NCBI GenBank assembly: GCA_963402885.1
Contig: OY727096.1
Location: 2,852,001-2,916,000 of the forward strand
Source of the DNA: Antedon bifida
Lineage: Eukaryota > Echinodermata > Crinoidea > Comatulida > Antedonidae
DNA length: 64,000 bases
Reading direction: 5' to 3'
Part shown: piece by piece, positions 35,001 through 44,000 of the stretch
Layout of the letters: every line of letters starts with the position of its first letter
Numbering within the stretch: the stretch's first letter is position 1
Notes under the pieces: generated by a model
The model's database searches: none
What the model was told of the DNA's origin: nothing
What the model saw: the letters and a program-made list of their open reading frames with translations, nothing else
Position numbers and translations under genes: made by a program

Positions 35001-38000
35001 ATGTTTGTCCTGTTCCCAGCTAGAACCTTAAGCTCTGTCTACACTATCAAACTTTATGTGAAAAAAAAATGTGATATGCCCATATATGGCCATAATGATG
35101 TCATATCACAACCATATTTGGGCATATCGCTACCATATTTGGGCACATCAGAGAGAGCTTTAAAACATCTAGCATGGAAACAAAACAATGAATAGATTTG
35201 TTTACTAATTAAATGCTTTATATTATAATTTTTTACAGACCCAAAATGGCTTTCAACAAATCTAGGAATTTTAACATGTATAGAGTGTTCAGGGATTCAT
35301 CGTGAGATGGGAGTCCACATTTCACGTGTACAATCATTAGAGTTAGATAGACTAACGACCGCGCAACTCGTTATTGCTAGAAAAATGGGTAATGCGACAT
35401 TTAACGAGGTGTTAGAGGGCTCGCTGCAGTTGGACATGAAACCTGTAAAAGGCAGTTCAATGTAAGTTGATTGGGTGCAGTATATCTTGGTCCTACCCAT
35501 TTTTTTTGTTACAATAAAGCAAAATACAGTTGTATGTAAAGCTTGGTTCCCACTAGCGACGCAACGTAACACAATCTACGCAACGTAAGAAAATACTCTT
35601 CCAATAATTGTGTTTTTCCCCACCTGCGTGAAATCAAACCTGCAATGTTTGCAGCACTGTTTCGTCAATACGTCCTTGCTGTGCGTTCTAGTGACAACTA
35701 CGCTTTACTGTCACAATTTAGTTACTGCAGTAACTCCAGTAAAATAATTTTGACATGTTCCCTATTATGCCTTGAAGAGTTACCATTATTCAGTAAAATA
35801 ATTGTCCGGTTTTCATCTGATTTTTAGGGAGATGAGAAAAGATTTCATCCATGCAAAGTATATTGATCATAAATATGCTTTGAAAGTGGCAGGAAATGTA
35901 GGCGATAGTCTTCAAGATCTAAAGAAAGCTGTCACTACATCAGATCTCTCGTTGCTTCTACGAGTATTTACAGATGGAACCGACCTAACTTCAGTTTCTG
36001 ATCAGGTTGGAATCATGAAGAATAAATAATAATAATAGTTCATTCTTATATAGCGCATACTGTATAAGCAAGCTTTCAATGCGCTGTACATAAATTAAAA
36101 TAGACGAGAAGTGGCAATAATTTAAACTAATAAAAAACTTGTTTGAAATGGAAAGACTTCAACTGGGTCTTGAAAGAGTTTAATATTGCAATTTTTTAAA
36201 TTATCGTTTTATTTATCTTTCTTTAGTTGAAGCAGAAAACGGCACTCCATTTAGCTGTAGAAAAACAAGGCAAGCGGAACCTACACATCGTTGATTTTAT
36301 CGTTCAAAATAGTCGTAATTTAGACGTGAAGATGCGCGATGGAAACAGTCCGCTTCATTTATGTGCAATACAAGATAAACAGGAGAGTATGAAGCTGTTA
36401 TTGAAGGCAAAAGCTAATATTTCCATGGGTGAGTATTTTAGTATTGATAGGATTGTAGTTAAATTTGTGGTAGGATGATTGCTTTCCAATCCCAGGGACT
36501 TGGTTCAAGTCCCAGAAGTGGCTTTTGGTTTAGCAGGAACAATATATAACTCCACTCCCAAAGACTTGTAACAAGACTTTGTTTATGTAGAGCATCTTGT
36601 GTGTATGTTTGTCTTGTGAACAGGATTGCCACCTTTAAGAAGGTAACCATTTAACAGACTACTAATTACTGTTAAGCTCTGTCTACACTATCAAATTTAT
36701 GTGACAACCAAATGTGATGTGCCCATATATGGATACAATGATGTCATATCACTACCATATTTGGGCACATTAAAGTTTAGTTTAGTTTGTAGATAGAGCT
36801 TAAGACCTTCCCCTTTACAGTACATATCATGGTAGATTACAGTGGTATAATTGTTGTGACCTGTATAGTTGAAACATTTTTTTTTTCTCTTTACAGCCAA
36901 TGATTCTGGAGAGTCTGCTCTGGATCTTGCAAACAGGTTCCATTTCTGGGAGTGTAAGGAGTTACTGGAGCAGGCAATAGAAGACAAGTTCATCCAGTGT
37001 GAGAATGTCGACATTGAGTGGTGTCTTTCAACGGCCAATGGCGATGATGCTGTTGACTTCAGTGATGATGATCTGGATGAAAATAGGGTAAATATCAAAC
37101 AAGTTTTTTTTTGATTGGTTCAGTGCTGGTGTAAAGCTCTGTCTACACTATCAAACTAGTTTGACAAAAATGTGTGATGTGCCTAAATATGGTAGTGATA
37201 TGCCCAAATATGGTAGTAATATGACGTCGTCATGTCCATATATGGACACATCACATAAAGCTTGATAGTTTAGACAGAGCTTAACTAATAGTGAGAAAGC
37301 TGTTTTTTGACATTTTGAATGTAAACTGTTGCTTGTATAGCCTAAACTAATTTTTAAAAGTCATTGAATATGTAAACTAGAATTTTAATCAATGTTATAG
37401 ACAACTCCATCAAGGCGACGACCAAACAGTGTAATGCCAAGCGGATCAGTCAGCCCACGATTCCAGCACAGGTCTTCCTCAGACCGACGAGAGCGTTTAC
37501 AATCAGATAGCACCGATGGAGAAGCATCCTCATCTGTGCTGACCAGACCAAGTCATGCACCTCCTGTCCCTCCAAGACGAAGTAAGAAAATCAACTACTC
37601 TTTTTGTACAAAAATTACTTGTGAAAAAGATTCCGTTATTGTTAATAACAGTTTTTTAAAAGCTTGTTGAGTGGAAATAAAACACATAATATAACTATAA
37701 TTAGCAATAACAATTTTTAAAAAAAGTGTCAATATTTATATCACATTTATAATTATTAATTTTAAATATTACATTAAAATGATGTCACATATTTCACCAT
37801 AATAACCTGATCTTTCCTATTTTTGCAGCTTTTTTTATAATAGTGTAAAGATATTGATGTGATATTTTAACATAATTTCTAAATTCAAGTGACTAACACA
37901 AGCTTGAATTTGGACTAGCTAAACAATTTGCCTAGCTATACTCTATGGCTTTAGAGAAAAAGAAAGGTTTCTATGGCCTAGTACCCCTACATTTTTCGCT

Positions 38001-41000
38001 AGCTGTCTTGTTTTGGACATCCACAGCTACCTGCTCCTTGGACAGCCTAGAGCTCTTTGCTCTTGGACTTCCTAAAGCTCAGGACAGCTTACAGCTTCTT
38101 TCTCCTTGGACATCCTGGAGCTCCTTGGGCAGTTTAGAAGTCTTTTCTCTTTGGACAGCCTACAGCTCCCTTCTCCTTGGATGACCTATAGCTCCTCTCT
38201 CGTTTGGGCAGCCTAGAGCTCATTTCTCCTTTGGTAAGCCTACAGTACCTTTCTCCTTAAATGGCCTAGAGCTCATTTCTCCTTTGGGCAGCCTACAGCT
38301 CCTGGGGTTGAGTTTGATGCTAGCCCATTAACTATGCCAAAGAGATAGCTAGGCATTGTGACTAGCTTCACTGCATGATATTACCTAAAAACTGCCTGCT
38401 GACCAAACTACTAAATAAAACATCTCTTTCCTTCAACAAGACTTGCTTTGTGCTGCAAATTACAGCCCAATATTTTCATCTTTTGGTAACTTCTTTTATA
38501 ATTGGTCATGTGACCGTATGTTTTTTTAATTATGCACAATTCTTTGTCCATGTTTATCATTGCACTTGTTCATGTTATATATTTGCTTGTAATATTCATT
38601 TGTAACCAAATTTTTAAAATGAGATGAAACTTGGTCATTGAAAAATATGTTTTAATTTAATAGTGAATACCTTACTAATATCAGATACCAAATTATATTT
38701 AAATTTTAAAACATCAATTCCAATTCAGTTAATATTTATCTAATGTCAATAATTGAAATAATTACGTCATAGATTTTGAACTTCACAAGTACATCGAATT
38801 GACTCAAAGTAAAGCCAAGTATTTAAAACAAAATGTATAATATTTTCTTCAAAAAAATGAAAATAATCAATTCTTTAGATATTAATATATTCAAAATTTA
38901 TCTTTAAATATATATGTATTTTCCAGTGTTTAATCATTAAACTTGTAATTTAATAATTAATATATATTAACGATTTTCTTTGCAAAGCAAGCCTGTTGCA
39001 ATGACTGTTCCAGTGATGAAATCTACCCTATGCATTTGCATGTGAATGCACCCACACTGCATGCCAAGTAACTTAATGAAATAATACCACTAACATTCAT
39101 TTCTTCTCCTATATCATAGCTACACAAGTACAAAAGAAGAAACCCACTGCCCTTAACGCCCCCAACGGTCATAAACGAACAACGTCCGACACGTTTATTA
39201 ACCAGGTTCTTCCCGTTCCCCCAGTTCGGGGATCATCCGTTACAGGTATGCATGACCTTTGACCTGATTTCTTACTGTTGGACAATCCATCAGAATATAA
39301 TAAATCAACTCTTCCATACTTCTCTGTGAACTATGACCTCACCATCTGTCCTATTAGTTTACCTCTAGAACATCTTCTGATAGCTGTTTCTTCATATAGT
39401 GCCTAAATATATGCTTTCCCTATGGTAGTTCTACATACATTTCATCGAACCTTTAACTCTGGGAATAAAGGGCATGTGCTAAACCACCATACCATAACTA
39501 TATTAAAAAAAAGCCTACATTTTTAAATTATGTTTTACATATTTCAATATAGATGTAAATAGATAAAGTTGAATCCATTACTTAACCTCTGGGTGAACTC
39601 CAAACTATCAGCTAAAGTCACTACATAAATTTGCACAAAATAAATCAATTTTTAATCTTATATATTCATACATTGCATAACATAATCTTCACATCACTGA
39701 TTTTGTATCATTTCATGCTTCTTTCAATGTTACTATTTCTGCTCATCATCATGATGTCATCATGATGATGATGATGTCATTGTTTTCTTCGCAGTATATT
39801 GCTTAATATATAATCTCCAATTTATTTATTCATGGTTTTTTAATAATGTTGTGTTTTTTGTCTGGTTTACTGTATGTGATGCTTGAATAAGTGGTGTGTT
39901 TGTATCGGTGATGACATCATTTTTTTTAAACTAGGGTATAAGCTCACCCCCACTTCTAGTAGGCAAAATTAATTTTAAAATTACGATACATATACTATAT
40001 TTCCTTTATATACTGTTGATTTATTTTACTAAACTTTATTAAACTGAAATTTCTTACACATCATAATTTTCATAGATACCAAAGTATAACAATAGTTTTT
40101 ACTATATTTGGGAGAATTTTGACATATGTTTACATCATGACTAATTTGAATAATCAGAAATTTCATCAGAATAATAAACAATACTAGTGCTCGGACGTGT
40201 CGTGATAACAAGCCATTTCGTTGGTAACGTAACCACTATGGCAAGCCTTTACGAATGCCTACTTACCGGTAGTTAATAGGTCATAAAAGGCTAGGCCTAT
40301 CAGTTTCTTGCCTTAGACACCTTGCCTTTAGCCACTACCTGAAAACGTTTTATTCCCCCCTGAAAATGTTTTCTACCCCTTCATCAAGACTACTTTGTTC
40401 ATTGGGCCTAGCATTTTTTGCAGTTTGTATTTTTTTGGGTTTTTCAATATACCAAGCAAAGTGAATTTCCATTTTAAGTGGACCAATAAAATGCTTTGTT
40501 TTGAATCATTATAATTATAAGCTTATTTGCATAAAAAGCTAAATTTATCAAATCTAAAAATTACAAATTTTTGGAGGCAAAGGCAAGATCAAGGCTTGCA
40601 AACTGTTTTCTTATTCAAAGGAATGCCGAGGCAATCTACAACCCATATACAAAGGTTCTCTGCCACATTTCAAGTCCACACTGCGATGTATTTTAGAATT
40701 CCAGGTATAAGAACATTACTCTATAGCATGGTTGCATGCTACAAAAAAAAAATAATAATTTTGATATTTTATATACAATTTTCAAAAAGATAACTGATGT
40801 CAATTGGATAAAGACAATTATTTAGTAGAAATACTTAAAAGTTAAATTTTAACTACAATAAAAAAAATGCCGGTATGCCTAGTAATCAAATATTTATTTT
40901 GTAAAAAAAATGTTCTTGTCGTCAAGGAATAATTATAATGACTACTTATTAAGTAATAAGGAATTTTAACTTAATATTTTTTAATTTTACAATTGTGTGC

Positions 41001-44000
41001 TTGAGGATATAAAAATAGCTAATTATATTTCTTAATTTTCGTTTAAACAAAACATATTATATTGAAAATGTCTGGCAACTCTCCTACTGTAGATCCATTA
41101 TGTATTTATACTGCAGAATTTACTGTAGTACTTTATACAGTTTGATGAGTACAACCTTTCTGCAGTAACTGCAGTATTAAAAAGTTATATCATTGAAGAT
41201 TCCTATGTTCAATGTACAAAATAAGGAACCAAGATTTTGTATCATTTTAAAAGCAAATTATACAATATTTTAAAAGAATTATATGTAAAAAAGAAGAGAT
41301 GGAAAAAGAATTTTTAAAGAAGAGCTAAATAATGAGGCTAGTAAGGATATTTGTTTAACCTCTTTTAACCCACATTTTATTTTCTTTGCTCACTGCATGA
41401 CATTTTTTTATTTGTGCCCTTTGACCTAGCAGGAAAGTTAGACAAAGATGATCCCATGCCACCACCACTAGCGCCAAAACCGACTGGCGTAACGCATGGC
41501 CGTCCTGCTAGTCTACACGGCAGACCACCAGTTAGTAAGTAACTAATATAGTCTGCTAATTTTTACGCTTTGTCCAGACTTTCACATTATGTTTGATATG
41601 TCTATATTTGGGCATAATGATTATTATTATTATGAATATGTATGACATGTCTATACTATTCACTAGTAGTATTACTTTTGTAAGACTTCTTTGGGCCTTG
41701 TCCACACTACAGCAATTTCAAACGTGTCTGTTTTGTCAAATGAAATGTGATAGTCTGAATAGGGCTTTAGTAGATCATTTTAGTTAGATTTTGAATGTGG
41801 ATAATATTTTGTAGATTCTATTAGATTCTAATAATATTAATTATACAATATTATATTTTTGTTATGTCACTGATGTTTCTTTTTTGCACATGTACATTCT
41901 ATAGACTCTCACTCTGAGCACAGACAATGCTATATGCATCATAAATACACAACACTTATATAAAGGTATATTTCTGTATCTGGTTCAGTAAAAATAAAAT
42001 ATTAAAGAATAATTTTATCGATGAGCAGTTATAGGGCTTCCCTTTGTGTCGACTTGAGTATCAACAAAACACTTTAGTCTTACCAAATGATTTTGGTTTA
42101 AAAACTTTTCAATCTCTCGGTCAAACTCTGATTCACATCACTAGATGTATGTAGCTCTTTCTCTCTTGCTTCTTATGATACTGTCATCTTTTATAATTTC
42201 TCCTTTAATTTGTGTTTTTTATTGTAAAGCCCTGTCTACACTATCAAACTTTATCTAAAAAAAAAATGTGATGTGCCCATATATGGACATGATGATGTCA
42301 TATCACTACCATACTTGGGCACATCACACTTTTTTTGTCAAACTAGTTTGATAGTGTAGACAGAGCTTAAGTGTTAACTGGACTACAAGGAAGGAACAAT
42401 TTATACATATTGAATTAATATCCAGAATAGAGATTTCTATCTATCTATTGAATCGGCTATTTCAAAATATGTACAGTAATTTGTGATCCAGGTAAAATCA
42501 GGTAATTCTTTTATCAGCAGATGGTGATGGATTAATTTTCCTTTGTTTTATTTATAGTACCGCCCAGAGCTTTGTCCAAATCCACTGAAAACTTGCCACA
42601 AATGACTAGTAGATCGGTAGCCAGACAAGGATCAATAACAGAACACGATGGAATAGTAAGGCCGAGTGTAGCGCCACCTGCCATACCGGTACAACGACAA
42701 TCAACGTTACAAAGGCCAACTTGTCCCCCACCGCCTAGCCCCCAACCACAGGTCACCGTAGACAAGCCATCACCTAAGATGTATTCACAAGTAAGCATGC
42801 ATTAGATCTGTTAAATGCATAGATATAATTTAAAGCTCCGTCTACACTATCAAAAAAATGTGATGTGCCTATATATGGACATGATGATGTCATATCACTA
42901 TCATATTTGGACACATCACACTTTTTTTGTCAAACTAGTTTGATAGTGTAGAAGCTCTGTCTACACTATCAAAGTTTATGTGACAAACAAAATGTGATGT
43001 GCCCATATATGGACATGATGATGTCATATCACTACCATATTTAAGCATATCGCTACCATATTTGGGCACATCACACTTTTTTTTGTCAAACTAGTTTGAT
43101 AGTGTAGACAGAGCTTAAGATATTTTTCAAATCCGTATGTGTGACATTCACTGCCAACAGCCTGAGTTAACTAAAAAAAAAAAATTATTATACTGCATTG
43201 AAATATCTTAGAATTGTTCATCACAAGATAGTTGCACATTACACTTACATACATGCCAACATCTGAAGTTAAAAAAAATAATAGATGGTTTTTTTGGGTC
43301 AACAGCGGCCTCTATCTATTTTTTACATTAGAGAAAAAAATTAGAAAATTCTGACCACAGATGGTCATACAATGGCTTAAATATCGTAAATTTGCTTGTA
43401 AGCCTTTTTTTAAATATTTTAATGCAGAAAACCACACATATACATAAAATTCAGTTATCTTTGTAATCCGGGAGTAAATGAGGAAAACCTGGAGCACAAT
43501 ATTAGGCCGGGAGACAAGTCTAAAATACGGGAGTGTTGGCATGTATGCACTTACAACATTTCCATTTCCAGTAATTTCACCTAAAAAACATTACTTAACC
43601 TCTGTCCGCACTATCAAACTAGTTGACAAAAAAGTATGATGTACCCAAATGGTAGTGATATGCTCAAATATGGGGGTGATATGACATCATCATGTCCATA
43701 TATGGGCACATACATGTTTTTTTTGTCACATAAAGTTTGATAGTGTGAACAGAGCTTTAGATATTCAGATTATTAATTCTGGTTATGTCACTATATGTTA
43801 CATCAATAAAGACATTCTGTTGTGTCAGCACAGCATTTTTTCATGCATAATCCTTTGTGCACTTAATTTTCATTGAAAACAGCCAACCATTTCCATGTGA
43901 AATTTAAGCTGTTTTTGTTCACATGGTTTAATTCCCCGCAACTTGTTATTTTTCATTAAATGTTAGTATTTGATTACTAAATTGAAGTTGTCGTTATGGT

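Noticed and set aside
36459..36650. Minus-strand frame with [18 protein letters not shown] sequence
   Set aside because: It lies in a SINE; the same peptide appears at 45761-46009 because of the second copy.
37945..38184. 79-codon frame in ASAP intron 15
   Set aside because: Produced by the 26-bp minisatellite.
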